Shown one piece after another: positions 24,768 to 32,565 of a stretch of DNA of 64,000 nt. The stretch spans positions 1-64,000 of the forward strand of contig CAZCUD010000014.1 in the NCBI GenBank assembly GCA_964501785.1, written 5' to 3'. Each line of letters opens with the position of its first letter. Positions within the stretch are counted from its first letter, which is position 1. Both the position numbers and the translations under genes were made by a program. Source of the DNA: DATBSK01 sp964501785 (lineage in GTDB: Bacteria > Actinomycetota > Acidimicrobiia > IMCC26256 > PALSA-555). The notes under the pieces are model-generated. The model did not search any database and was not told where the DNA came from. It was given only the letters and a program-made list of their open reading frames with translations.

Positions 24768-25304
24768 GTGAAGAAGCTCGTTCGTGCGATGGCAGCAGTG
24801 GTGGCCGGCGGGGCGCTCCTCGTGGCGACCGGGGGGATCGCCGGGGCCAAGGAGGTCTCGAACGAGAAGTACGCCAAGAAGGTCTGCGCGGCGGGCCAGG
24901 GCGTCCTCGACGACATCGACGGGCTGGTCGCGATCACCACGACCGACCCGACGCAGTTCCAGACCGAAGCGCTGGCCGCGACCGACACGCTGCTCGACTC
25001 GCTCGACAGCGCGACGGCGAAGCTGAAGAAGCTCTCGCCGGAGGACGGCGGCAAGAAGGTGACGAAGCTCTTCGACGCCTACTACCAGGAGCTGTCCGAC
25101 AAGATCCGTGAGGCGCGCGACGAGTTCGCGGCCGCCGACCCCAACGGGGTGGCGTTCACGGGCGACGTGACGCTGTTCACGGTCGGCATCCAGAACGCGC
25201 CGATCGGGATCGACGACCCCTTCGCCGAGCTCACCGACAACCAGGACCTGCTGAACGCGCTCGACGACACCAAGGTCTGCAAGAACGTCGTCACCATCAT
25301 CTGA
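24768..25304 (+). CDS. Secreted protein of unknown family, paralogue 1
   Basis: 178 residues. A clear signal peptide (KKLVRAMAAVVAGGALLVATGGIAGA) is followed by a mature part of about 150 residues, predicted helical and rich in Asp, Lys and Thr. It shares with the next gene the N-terminal KEVS..KYAK.VC block, the central AADPNGVAF block and the C-terminal K.C..VVTII block. The two conserved cysteines, near each end of the mature chain, could form a disulfide. Its place between prcA and pafA, inside a cytoplasmic degradation locus, is unexpected for an exported protein. No function recognised. Confidence 0.85.
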   Translation: MKKLVRAMAAVVAGGALLVATGGIAGAKEVSNEKYAKKVCAAGQGVLDDIDGLVAITTTDPTQFQTEALAATDTLLDSLDSATAKLKKLSPEDGGKKVTKLFDAYYQELSDKIREARDEFAAADPNGVAFTGDVTLFTVGIQNAPIGIDDPFAELTDNQDLLNALDDTKVCKNVVTII

Positions 25305-25417
25305 GGACCGCGACGGTCGGCACCGGCGCGGCTGCGGGACTCCGCCCGCGTCGGTGCACGACCACCGTCGATCACTACGCTCGCGCGGGCGTCCGACGAC
25401 CAGGAGGGGACCATCTG

Positions 25418-25978
25418 ATGCGAGGTGTGCTGCGAGTCGGTCTGGCCGGGGCCCTGGCGCTCTCCGTGGTCGCGGTGGCGGGCGGCGTCGCCGGCGCGGC
25501 GCCCAAGGAGGTGTCCACGTCGAAGTACGCGAAGACCGTCTGCGGTGTGTACACCGACATCCAGGACGGGATCGGTGAGTTCACCGAGGCGTACAACGCT
25601 GCGCCTGCGACCGATCCGGCGTCGTTCCAGGCCACGACCGTCGACCTCACGAACGGCCTCCTCGACGACCTCTCGGCGCTGCGCACGAAGCTGAAGAACC
25701 AGTACCCCGACGTCGACGACGGCAAGAAGATCTCCAAGCTGTTCGTCAAGAACCTCAAGGAGATCGAGACCGAGGTGTCGGGCGCGCTCGAGACGTTCCA
25801 GGCTGCCGACCCCAACGGCGTCGCCTTCTCGGCCGACCAGACGACGTTCGAGGTGGCGATCAACCTCCTCGACACGAAGACCTCCGACCCGTTCAGCGAG
25901 GTCACCGATCAGGACGTCATCGGAGCCTTCGACGACGAGAAGTCGTGCGACGAAGTGGTGACGATCATCGGGGGGTAG
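25418..25978 (+). CDS. Secreted protein of unknown family, paralogue 2
   Basis: 186 residues, with signal peptide RVGLAGALALSVVAVAGGVAGA and a mature helical domain. It repeats the blocks of paralogue 1: KEVSTSKYAKTVC, DDGKKISKLF, AADPNGVAFS and KSCDEVVTII. Similarity over the whole length with the same two cysteines indicates a tandem duplication that has since diverged. AGGAGGGG before the ATG is a good ribosome binding site. It ends 21 bases before pafA. No function recognised. Confidence 0.85.
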   Translation: MRGVLRVGLAGALALSVVAVAGGVAGAAPKEVSTSKYAKTVCGVYTDIQDGIGEFTEAYNAAPATDPASFQATTVDLTNGLLDDLSALRTKLKNQYPDVDDGKKISKLFVKNLKEIETEVSGALETFQAADPNGVAFSADQTTFEVAINLLDTKTSDPFSEVTDQDVIGAFDDEKSCDEVVTIIGG

Positions 25979-25987
25979 GACGCCCGG

Positions 25988-25993
25988 TACGCT
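25988..25993 (+). promoter_or_regulatory. Putative -10 box of a leaderless promoter (TACGCT) for pafA
   Basis: TACGCT ends 6 bases before the pafA GTG at 26000. There is no ribosome binding site in the 21-base gap, consistent with leaderless expression. Confidence 0.4.
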
Positions 25994-25999
25994 TCACCC

Positions 26000-27358
26000 G
26001 TGGAGCGGCGCATCTTCGGGCTCGAGAACGAGTACGGCGTCACCTGCACGTTGCGCGGACAGCGACGGCTGAGCCCCGACGAGGTCGCCCGCTACCTGTT
26101 CCGCCGGGTCGTCTCCTGGGGCCGCTCGAGCAACGTGTTCCTCGAGAACGGGGCTCGGCTGTACCTCGACGTCGGGAGCCACCCCGAGTACGCCACACCC
26201 GAGTGCGACTCGATCGGCGACCTCGTCGTGCACGACAAGGCGGGAGAGCGCATCCTCGAGGGCCTCGTGCGCAGCGCGGAGCAACGGCTGCGGGAGGAGG
26301 GGATCCGCGGCGAGGTCTTCCTCTTCAAGAACAACACCGACTCGGCCGGCAACTCCTACGGCTGCCACGAGAACTACCTCGTCGAGCGCGACGGCGACTT
26401 CACGAAGTTCACGGACGTGCTGATCCCGTTCCTGGTGACCCGCCAGGTCTATGCCGGAGCCGGCAAGGTGCTCCAGACGGCTCGGGGTGCCATGTACTGC
26501 ATCTCGCAGCGGGCCGAGCACATCTGGGAGGGCGTCTCGAGCGCCACCACCCGCTCCCGCCCGATCATCAACACCCGCGACGAGCCGCACGCCGACGCCG
26601 AGCGCTTCCGGCGGCTGCACGTGATCGTCGGGGACTCGAACATGTCGGAGTACACGACCTTCCTGAAGCTCGGCACCGCATCGATCATCCTCCGCATGCT
26701 CGAGGAAGACGGCGCGCCGTGGCGCGATCTGACGCTCGAGAACCCGATCCGGGCCATCCGGGAGATCAGCCACGACATGACGTGTCGCAGGCGGATCCGG
26801 CTCGCGAACGGACGTGAGCTGTCGGCGGTCGAGGTGCAGGCCGAGTACCTGAACCGCGCGCTCAAGTTCGCCAAGAAGCACGGGCTGTCTCCGCTCGAGC
26901 AGCAGGCGCTCGAGATGTGGGAGCACGTGATGACCCATCTCGAGAGCGACCCGTTGAAGCTGCGCACGGAGATCGATTGGGTCGTGAAGTACCACCTGAT
27001 CGAGGCGTATCGAGAGCGTCACGACCTTCCGCTGACGCATCCCCGCATCGCGCTCGTCGACCTCTCGTACCACGACGTCACCAGGTCGCGCTCGCTCTAC
27101 TACCTGCTCGAACGACGCGGTCAGGTCGACCGGACCGCGACCGACGAGCAGATCGAGACGGCGGTCACGACGCCGCCCCAGACGACGCGTGCACGCTTGC
27201 GCGGCGCGTTCATCAAGCGCGCGAAGGAGCGCAAGCGCGACTACACGGTCGACTGGGTCCACCTGAAGCTCAACGACCAGGCGCAGCGCACCGTGCTCTG
27301 CAAGGACCCGTTCAAGGCGCGCGACGAGCGCGTCGAGCGGCTCATCGCCAGCCTGTAG
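26000..27358 (+). CDS. pafA: Pup-protein ligase
   Basis: The 452-residue ligase that activates the C-terminal Glu of Pup with ATP and joins it to substrate lysines; same fold as Dop and glutamine synthetase. Motifs: RRIFGLENEYGVTCTLRG (with ATP/Mg-binding Glu and the catalytic-base region nearby), LDVGSHPEYATPECDS, FKNNTDSAGNSYGCHENYL, NTRDEPHADAERFRRLHVI and the C-terminal YTVDWVHLKLND. It lacks the extra loop near the N-terminus that Dop has, which separates the two paralogues. Confidence 0.97.
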   Translation: MERRIFGLENEYGVTCTLRGQRRLSPDEVARYLFRRVVSWGRSSNVFLENGARLYLDVGSHPEYATPECDSIGDLVVHDKAGERILEGLVRSAEQRLREEGIRGEVFLFKNNTDSAGNSYGCHENYLVERDGDFTKFTDVLIPFLVTRQVYAGAGKVLQTARGAMYCISQRAEHIWEGVSSATTRSRPIINTRDEPHADAERFRRLHVIVGDSNMSEYTTFLKLGTASIILRMLEEDGAPWRDLTLENPIRAIREISHDMTCRRRIRLANGRELSAVEVQAEYLNRALKFAKKHGLSPLEQQALEMWEHVMTHLESDPLKLRTEIDWVVKYHLIEAYRERHDLPLTHPRIALVDLSYHDVTRSRSLYYLLERRGQVDRTATDEQIETAVTTPPQTTRARLRGAFIKRAKERKRDYTVDWVHLKLNDQAQRTVLCKDPFKARDERVERLIASL

Positions 27359-27365
27359 CCGCGCG

Positions 27366-28439
27366 GTGCCGTCGTTTCGCACCGGCACGGTGGTCCGCTT
27401 GCTCGAGGAGCGGCCCGGGCTCCAGCGGGTCGAGGTCGACCTCGGTGAAGGTCCCGAACGGGCCTACGTCCTGCCCCAGCTCACGGGCACCGTCACGACC
27501 GGCGATCAGGTGGTCGTCAACACGACCGCAGTCGAGCTCGGGCTCGGCACCGGCGGCTGGCACGTCGTGCACTGGAACCTCGCGCGCGACGCCTGGAGCG
27601 AGAAGGGACCGGGGCACATCATCAAGAGCCGCTACACGAGCCTCCAGGCCGACGTCGGCAGCACCGAGGAGCATCTCGAGGCGCTTGCCGAGGTCGAGTC
27701 GATCGACGGCATGCCGGTGGTCGTCGCGGCCCTCCACTCGCAGGTGCCCGCGGTCGCGGTCGCCGTGAAGGAGGCTGCCCCCGACGCACGCCTCGCGTAC
27801 GTCATGACCGACGGTGCCGGGCTGCCGCTCGCGATGTCGGATCTGATCGCATCGTTGCGCGAGCGAGCGCTGCTCGACGCGACGATCACCTGCGGACACG
27901 CGTTCGGCGGTGACTACGAGGCCGTGTCGATCTTCTCGGCGCTGGCCGTGGCCCGGCACGTTGCGGGCGCCGACGTCACGGTGGTCGCCATGGGCCCGGG
28001 GATCGTCGGCACCAACACCCGCTTGGGCTTCACGGGCATGGAGGTCGGGCCCATCCTCGACGCGGCGGGGGCACTCGGTGGCGTGCCCATCGCGGCGATC
28101 CGGGCGTCGTTCGCCGATCCCCGGGAGCGTCACGTCGGGGTGTCGCACCACACGGTCACGGCGTTGCGCCTCGCCTGTCGGGATCGGGCGCGCGTCGTCC
28201 TCCCCGCGGTGGGCGGGGAGCAGCAGCGCCGGCTGCGGGCCGATCTCGACGCGTCGGGGGTCTCCGATCGACACGACGTCGTGGAGGTCGAGCCGCCCGA
28301 CGTGCTCGGGCTCTTCGACCGGCACGGCCTGCGGATCGCCTCGATGGGCCGACCCGCCGCCGACGACCCGGTCCTGTTCGAGGCCGCCGCGGCCGCCGGC
28401 ACCTACGCGTCCACCCAGCGCCCGGAGCGGGACGCATGA
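27366..28439 (+). CDS. DUF3866 family protein
   Basis: A 357-residue protein that follows pafA by 7 bases. It matches the DUF3866 family: PSFRTGTVVRLLEERPGLQR, a beta-barrel-like N-terminal part with VVVNTTAVELGLGTGGWHVV, then an alpha/beta part with GHIIKSRYTSLQ, YVMTDGAGLPLAMSD, ATITCGHAFGGDYEAVSI and AMGPGIVGTNTRLG. The family often lies with the paf genes in actinomycetes but has no assigned role. Its TGA overlaps an ATGA that opens a nine-codon mini-ORF leading into pafB. Confidence 0.78.
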   Translation: MPSFRTGTVVRLLEERPGLQRVEVDLGEGPERAYVLPQLTGTVTTGDQVVVNTTAVELGLGTGGWHVVHWNLARDAWSEKGPGHIIKSRYTSLQADVGSTEEHLEALAEVESIDGMPVVVAALHSQVPAVAVAVKEAAPDARLAYVMTDGAGLPLAMSDLIASLRERALLDATITCGHAFGGDYEAVSIFSALAVARHVAGADVTVVAMGPGIVGTNTRLGFTGMEVGPILDAAGALGGVPIAAIRASFADPRERHVGVSHHTVTALRLACRDRARVVLPAVGGEQQRRLRADLDASGVSDRHDVVEVEPPDVLGLFDRHGLRIASMGRPAADDPVLFEAAAAAGTYASTQRPERDA

Positions 28440-28482
28440 GCGAGCGGCTGGAGCGGAGGAGATGAGCGAGCGGCTGGAGCGG
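28436..28482 (+). repeat. 21-base direct repeat duplicating the pafB start, creating a mini-ORF
   Basis: ATGAGCGAGCGG... (21 bases) occurs at 28436-28456 and again at 28462-28482, separated by AGGAG. The first copy overlaps the stop of the DUF3866 gene and encodes MSERLERRR, ending in a TGA that overlaps the true pafB ATG. The intervening AGGAG lies directly against that ATG, too close for a normal ribosome binding site. Confidence 0.85.
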
Positions 28483-29397
28483 CTCGTGAACCTGACGGCG
28501 ACGCTGCTCGACACGCGGCGTCCGTTGAGCCTCGACGAGCTCGCCGAGCGACTCGAGCCCTCGTACCCCGCCGACAAGGCGGCGCGCCGACGGGCGTTCG
28601 AGCGCGACAAGGAGACGATGCGCGAGCTCGGCATCCCGGTCAGCGTCGAGTCGATCGACGGGCTGGGCGGCGAGGCGGGGTATCGGATCCACCCCGGCGA
28701 GTACTACCTGCCCGACCTCGGTCTCTCGGGTGAAGAGCTCGCCGCGTTGCACGTGGCGGTGACGGCGGTGCAGCTCGAGGGAGCGGACGCCAGGGCGGGG
28801 CTCCGCAAGCTCGGCGGTGCCGAGGGCGCGGCAGCGCCGCAGCTCGCGCACCTCGAGGTTGCCGCCGCGCTCCCCGCGTGCTTCGACGCGGTGGCGCATC
28901 GTCGTCGACTCGAGTTCGACTATCGAGGCGAGGCGCGCCGGCTCGAGCCCTACGGAGTCGTCCACAAGTTCGGTCACTGGTACGTCGTGGGCCGGGACCT
29001 CGATCGAGACGGTCCGCGAGCGTTCCGCGTCGATCGCATCGCCGGTGATCCGACCGCGGGAGACCCCGGCGCGTTCGATCCACCGCCCGACGTCGATCCG
29101 GCGCGCTACGTGCGCGACGACCCGCTGAGCTACGGAGAGGCGCCTCCGGTCACCGCGCACGTCCTCGTAGACGCGGCGCGGGGCGCACTGGTGGTGGACG
29201 AGCTCGGCGACGATGCAGTGGTCGAACGGCGTGACGACGGTGGCGTCGTCGTCGCGCTCCAGGTCGTGAACCGCGAGGCGTTCCGCACCTGGCTGCTGGA
29301 GCTGCTCGAGCATGCCGAGGTGCTGGGTCCGCCCGAGCTCCGCGACGAGGTCGTCGCGTGGCTCGCCGCGCAGGCATCGTCGGGGAGCACCTCGTGA
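28462..29397 (+). CDS. pafB: WYL-domain transcriptional activator PafB
   Basis: The 311-residue PafB half of the PafBC complex, which controls the RecA-independent DNA-damage response in mycobacteria. An N-terminal winged helix (LVNLTATLLDTRRPLSLDEL...KAARRRAFERDKETMRELG) binds DNA; the WYL domain appears as VAHRRRLEFDYRGEARRLEPYGVVHKFGHWYVVGRDL; the WCX-type C-terminal domain follows. The start is the second of two identical ATG contexts. A GTGA overlap couples it to pafC. Confidence 0.92.
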   Translation: MSERLERLVNLTATLLDTRRPLSLDELAERLEPSYPADKAARRRAFERDKETMRELGIPVSVESIDGLGGEAGYRIHPGEYYLPDLGLSGEELAALHVAVTAVQLEGADARAGLRKLGGAEGAAAPQLAHLEVAAALPACFDAVAHRRRLEFDYRGEARRLEPYGVVHKFGHWYVVGRDLDRDGPRAFRVDRIAGDPTAGDPGAFDPPPDVDPARYVRDDPLSYGEAPPVTAHVLVDAARGALVVDELGDDAVVERRDDGGVVVALQVVNREAFRTWLLELLEHAEVLGPPELRDEVVAWLAAQASSGSTS

Positions 29398-30407
29398 CGG
29401 GGCGGGCCACCTCCGGTGGCGCGCGTCTCCAGCGGGTCCTCGCGCTGGTGCCGTGGATCCTCGAGCACCCCGGGGTCACGTTGGCCGAGCTCGCCGAGCG
29501 GTTCGAGGTCGACGCAACCGAGCTCGAGCTCGATCTCGAGCTCCTGCCGATGTGCGGGCTCCCGCCCTACACCGCCGATCGGCTCATCGACGTGTACGTG
29601 GGTGAGGACGGGGCGGTGACGATGCGCCTCGCCGAGTACTTCGAGCGGCCCCTCCGACTGACCCCCGCAGAGGGGGTCGCGCTGGTGGCCGCGGGGCGGG
29701 CGCTCCTCGCGGTGCCCGGGTCCGACACCGAGGGTCCGCTGGCGACGGCGCTCGCGAAGCTCGAAGAGGCGGTCGGCGCGACGGGTGGAATCGCGGTGCA
29801 CGTCGACGCCGCCGACCATCTCGATCAGCTCCGCGAGGCGGCGGAGCGCGGCGATCAGCTCGAGATCGACTACTACTCGTCGGCCCGCGACGAGATGACG
29901 ACCCGCGTCGTCGACCCGATCCGGGTGTTCCACGCGCTCGGGGCGTGGTACCTCGGAGCGTGGTGTCACCGCGCCCAGGGCGAGCGGCTGTTCCGCGTCG
30001 ACCGCGTGCGTGCCGTCCGGCGAACCGGGGCACGCGTGGAAGCGCGCGAAGACGTCGCCGCGCCCGACGCCGATCTCGTCTACCGGCCCAAGCCCGACGA
30101 CCTGCGCGTCCGGGTCCGGTTGGCGCCGGAGGCGGCGTGGGTGGCCGAGAGCATCCCGGTCGAGGAGCGGATCGATCGTGCCCGAGGCCGCGTCGACGTG
30201 GTGATCGCGGTGAGCGGCCTGGCCTTCCTCGAGCGGCTGCTGCTGTCGCTCGGACCGGCCGCGGAGGTGCTCGGTCCGCCGGAGGCCAAGGAGCTCCGGG
30301 CCCGGGCCGCGGAGCGGATCCTCGCCCGCTACGGCGGGCCCGACAGCCGACCGGAGGTCGGCCCGTCGGGAGTGGGAGACTCGGTGGTCGTGGAGCCTGG
30401 AACGTGA
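29394..30407 (+). CDS. pafC: WYL-domain transcriptional activator PafC
   Basis: The 337-residue partner of PafB with the same layout: winged helix (RVLALVPWILEHPGVTLAELAERF), WYL domain (RGDQLEIDYYSSARDEMTTRVVDPIRVFHALGAWYLGAWCH) and WCX domain. Start GTG at 29394 overlaps the pafB stop; the stop in turn overlaps the lepB start. Two adjacent genes, rather than the fused PafBC found in some actinomycetes. Confidence 0.92.
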   Translation: MTGRATSGGARLQRVLALVPWILEHPGVTLAELAERFEVDATELELDLELLPMCGLPPYTADRLIDVYVGEDGAVTMRLAEYFERPLRLTPAEGVALVAAGRALLAVPGSDTEGPLATALAKLEEAVGATGGIAVHVDAADHLDQLREAAERGDQLEIDYYSSARDEMTTRVVDPIRVFHALGAWYLGAWCHRAQGERLFRVDRVRAVRRTGARVEAREDVAAPDADLVYRPKPDDLRVRVRLAPEAAWVAESIPVEERIDRARGRVDVVIAVSGLAFLERLLLSLGPAAEVLGPPEAKELRARAAERILARYGGPDSRPEVGPSGVGDSVVVEPGT

Positions 30408-31123
30408 GCGAGCCCGGACCCGAGGACGTCCCGTCCGGCCTCGCCGCGACGGACGCGACCGCCACGCTCCCTGCCCAGCCGACTCCCGTGGCGTCGTCGG
30501 GGACCGGACCCGCCGACGAGGTGAAGCCGGCCGACGAGCCGAAGGCCCGGAAGGCACGCGCCAAGAAGCCCGCCTGGCGCGTCGCGCTCGAGTGGGTCGT
30601 CCTGATCGCGATCGCCCTCGGCATCGCCTTCTTGATCAAGACGTTCCTGTTCCAGGCGTTCTACATCCCGTCCGCGTCGATGGAGCCGACGCTCAACATC
30701 GGTGATCGGGTGCTGGTCAACAAGCTCTCCGGCGATCCGAGCCGGGGCGACATCGTCGTGTTCGAGGCACCGGAGCGCGCCCAGAGCGGCGGCATCGAGG
30801 ATCTGGTCAAGCGGGTCATCGGCCTCCCGGGTGAGACGGTCACCGCCGACGATGACGGCACGGTCGTGATCGACGGTCGCCGCCTCGACGAGCCCTACCT
30901 GCCCGACGGCACGCTCACGAAGTTCACCGACGTGCCGCCCGACTGCGGCGCCCCGGAGGGTGGGGTGCCGGGCTGCGTCGTGCCCGAGGGCCGCTACCTG
31001 ATGCTCGGGGACAACCGGCAGTTCTCGAAGGACTCGCGCGTCTTCGGTCCGATCGCCGACGACACCCTGGTCGGCCGCGTCTTCGTGCGGATCTGGCCGC
31101 TCTCCGACATCGGGTTCCTCTGA
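30404..31123 (+). CDS. lepB: Signal peptidase I
   Basis: The 239-residue membrane serine/lysine protease that releases Sec and Tat signal peptides. A disordered, charged cytoplasmic N-terminus of about 60 residues precedes one membrane helix (WVVLIAIALGIAFLIKTFLF). Catalytic Ser is in IPSASMEPTL, catalytic Lys in DLVKRVIGLPGE, and box E is GDNRQFSKDSR. It is translationally coupled to pafC by GTGA, linking an export enzyme to the DNA-damage regulators' transcript. Confidence 0.95.
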   Translation: MSEPGPEDVPSGLAATDATATLPAQPTPVASSGTGPADEVKPADEPKARKARAKKPAWRVALEWVVLIAIALGIAFLIKTFLFQAFYIPSASMEPTLNIGDRVLVNKLSGDPSRGDIVVFEAPERAQSGGIEDLVKRVIGLPGETVTADDDGTVVIDGRRLDEPYLPDGTLTKFTDVPPDCGAPEGGVPGCVVPEGRYLMLGDNRQFSKDSRVFGPIADDTLVGRVFVRIWPLSDIGFL

Positions 31124-31229
31124 TCTCGGTCGCTCGCTGTGGCGCAGGGTACCTGCACCACGGGCGCTCGCTCCCTGGGCGAGCTCACCTCGCGGTGCTC
31201 GGTTCGCCGCGGTGATCTCGGTCGCTCGC
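31121..31229. repeat. 17-base direct repeat flanking the lepB/glpQ intergenic gap
   Basis: TGATCTCGGTCGCTCGC occurs at 31121-31137, starting at the lepB stop codon, and at 31213-31229. Between them GCTCGC-TCCCTGG-GCGAGC can form a hairpin, so the gap between these convergent genes probably also holds a terminator. Confidence 0.55.
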
Positions 31230-31232
31230 GCG

Positions 31233-31970
31233 TCAGTCGGGGGAGTCGACGCTCCACTCGGCGACGGTCGCGACCATGCGCTCGACGTGGTCGGAGTACA
31301 CCCCGTCGACCCCGACGTCGAGCATGGCGCGAAGCTGCCGCACCTCCTGCACGTCCCAGGCGAACGCTCGCAGCTCGAAGCGGTGGAAGAGCTCGACGAG
31401 GCCCCGGCTCCACTCCGACTGGTGGAAGTTGATCGCGTCGATGCCGTGCTCGGCGAGGTCCGCGGCGTGGCGCTCGACAGGTTCGGGGATGCGACGCCGG
31501 AACGTCGAGTGGACGAGGTGCACCTCGGGTGCGAGCTCGCGCAGCTCACCGAGGCGACGGCGCGACGGGCTGCAGAGCCAGAGGCGCTCGGGATCGCCGC
31601 GCTCGCGGGCGACGTCGAGGACGTGCCGCGCGACCTCCGGGTCCTTGAGGTCGATCGAGAGCTCGTAGTCGCTCCCGAGCTCGTCGTAGAGGTCGGCGAG
31701 CGTCGGGACGTCGTGCGCGGCGAGCTGGGCGCTGGGGGTGGTCGCGACCCGGAGGCGCCCGGGCACCACGCCACCGCGGCGGATCTTGAGGAACGGGTCG
31801 TGGACCAGCACTGCGACGCCATCGGCGGCCGTCCAGGCGTCGGTCTCCAGGCCACGGACCCCCGCCTCCAGGGCGTGCCGGAACGCCGGGATCGTGTTCT
31901 CCGGGTGCCGGGCGCGGGCGCCCCGATGGGCGAACGTGATCGGCGGCACAGCGGCCTCATCTTGGCTCAA
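31233..31970 (-). CDS. Glycerophosphodiester phosphodiesterase
   Basis: A 245-residue GDPD-family TIM barrel that hydrolyses glycerophosphodiesters to glycerol-3-phosphate and an alcohol. The catalytic and metal motifs are ITFAHRGARARHPENTIPAF, GLETDAWTAADGVAVLVHDP, and ELSIDLKD; the barrel closes with GVDGVYSDHVERM. There is no signal peptide, so it is likely cytoplasmic. Divergent from the zinc-ribbon gene with a 32-base gap. Confidence 0.92.
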   Translation of the reverse strand: MSQDEAAVPPITFAHRGARARHPENTIPAFRHALEAGVRGLETDAWTAADGVAVLVHDPFLKIRRGGVVPGRLRVATTPSAQLAAHDVPTLADLYDELGSDYELSIDLKDPEVARHVLDVARERGDPERLWLCSPSRRRLGELRELAPEVHLVHSTFRRRIPEPVERHAADLAEHGIDAINFHQSEWSRGLVELFHRFELRAFAWDVQEVRQLRAMLDVGVDGVYSDHVERMVATVAEWSVDSPD

Positions 31971-32002
31971 GCCGGGGCCCTCACCGGCCGATTGAGGGGT
32001 TC

Positions 32003-32329
32003 GTGACCAAGATCAAGGCCGAGTGCCCTCGCTGCGGGAACGTTCGCCTGACGCCCGCCGACGTGACCGTGCGGGTCTGCATGGACGACGGCGCGGGCGC
32101 CTACCGGTTCCGGTGCCCCACCTGCTCCACGGCGGCGCTCCACGAGGCGAGCCCGGCCATCTGCGCCCTCCTCCGCCAGGCCGGATGCGCCGAGGAGTCG
32201 TGGAACCTGCCGGCCGAGCTCGCGGAGCGCCCCGCGGGGCCGCGCCTCACCACCGACGACCTGCTCGACTTCCACCTGATGCTGCGCGACGACGACTGGG
32301 CGCAGGCGCTCCTGACGCCGGAGCGCTGA
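32003..32329 (+). CDS. Small zinc-ribbon protein, function unknown
   Basis: A 108-residue protein from a GTG start. KAECPRCGNVRLTPADV and YRFRCPTCSTAAL supply two CxxC knuckles of a zinc ribbon; a helical C-terminal half follows (LTTDDLLDFHLMLRDDDWAQALL). I recognise no named family; similar stand-alone ribbons occur in actinomycetes. The family could bind nucleic acid or protein. Confidence 0.7.
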   Translation: MTKIKAECPRCGNVRLTPADVTVRVCMDDGAGAYRFRCPTCSTAALHEASPAICALLRQAGCAEESWNLPAELAERPAGPRLTTDDLLDFHLMLRDDDWAQALLTPER

Positions 32330-32387
32330 CCCCGTCGGTCTGATCGCACGATCGCGGCCGTTGCCGGGCCGACGAAGGGTCTGCGAG

Positions 32388-32393
32388 TAGCCT
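32388..32393 (+). promoter_or_regulatory. Putative -10 box (TAGCCT) of the TerC riboswitch transcript
   Basis: TAGCCT lies 7 bases before 32401, where the riboswitch begins. A weak TTGCCG stands at 32361-32366. Confidence 0.4.
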
Positions 32394-32400
32394 CGGACGC

Positions 32401-32520
32401 GACAACGAAGGGGAGTATCCCTCCGCACGGTCGTCGTCAGTACGGTGCTCCCGCGCGTCGGGTGCACCCGGCGGCCGTGGTCCGCCCGCACGGCGAGCGG
32501 CCGGGAGAGACCTTCGGTTC
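32401..32520 (+). ncRNA. yybP-ykoY family (Mn2+-sensing) riboswitch
   Basis: The leader contains the family's hallmark segments in order: AAGGGGAGTA (32409-32418), CGTCGTCAGTACGG (about 32432-32445), and AGACCTTCG (32508-32516). The first and last close a P1 stem (CGAAGG 32406-32411 with CCTTCG 32511-32516), and the GC-rich middle can fold into the long P3 arm. This RNA class binds Mn2+ and commonly controls TerC/Alx-type exporters, exactly the gene that starts 46 bases later. Assignment is by eye; a covariance-model search would settle it. Confidence 0.82.
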
Positions 32521-32565
32521 GAACGACCACGCGCGACGAGCTCGCACGAACCGAGAGGACCGCCC

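Noticed and set aside
24768..25978. Lipoproteins or PE-type mycobacterial proteins between prcA and pafA
   Set aside because: No lipobox cysteine at the cleavage site and no PE/PPE signature; they are simple secreted proteins.
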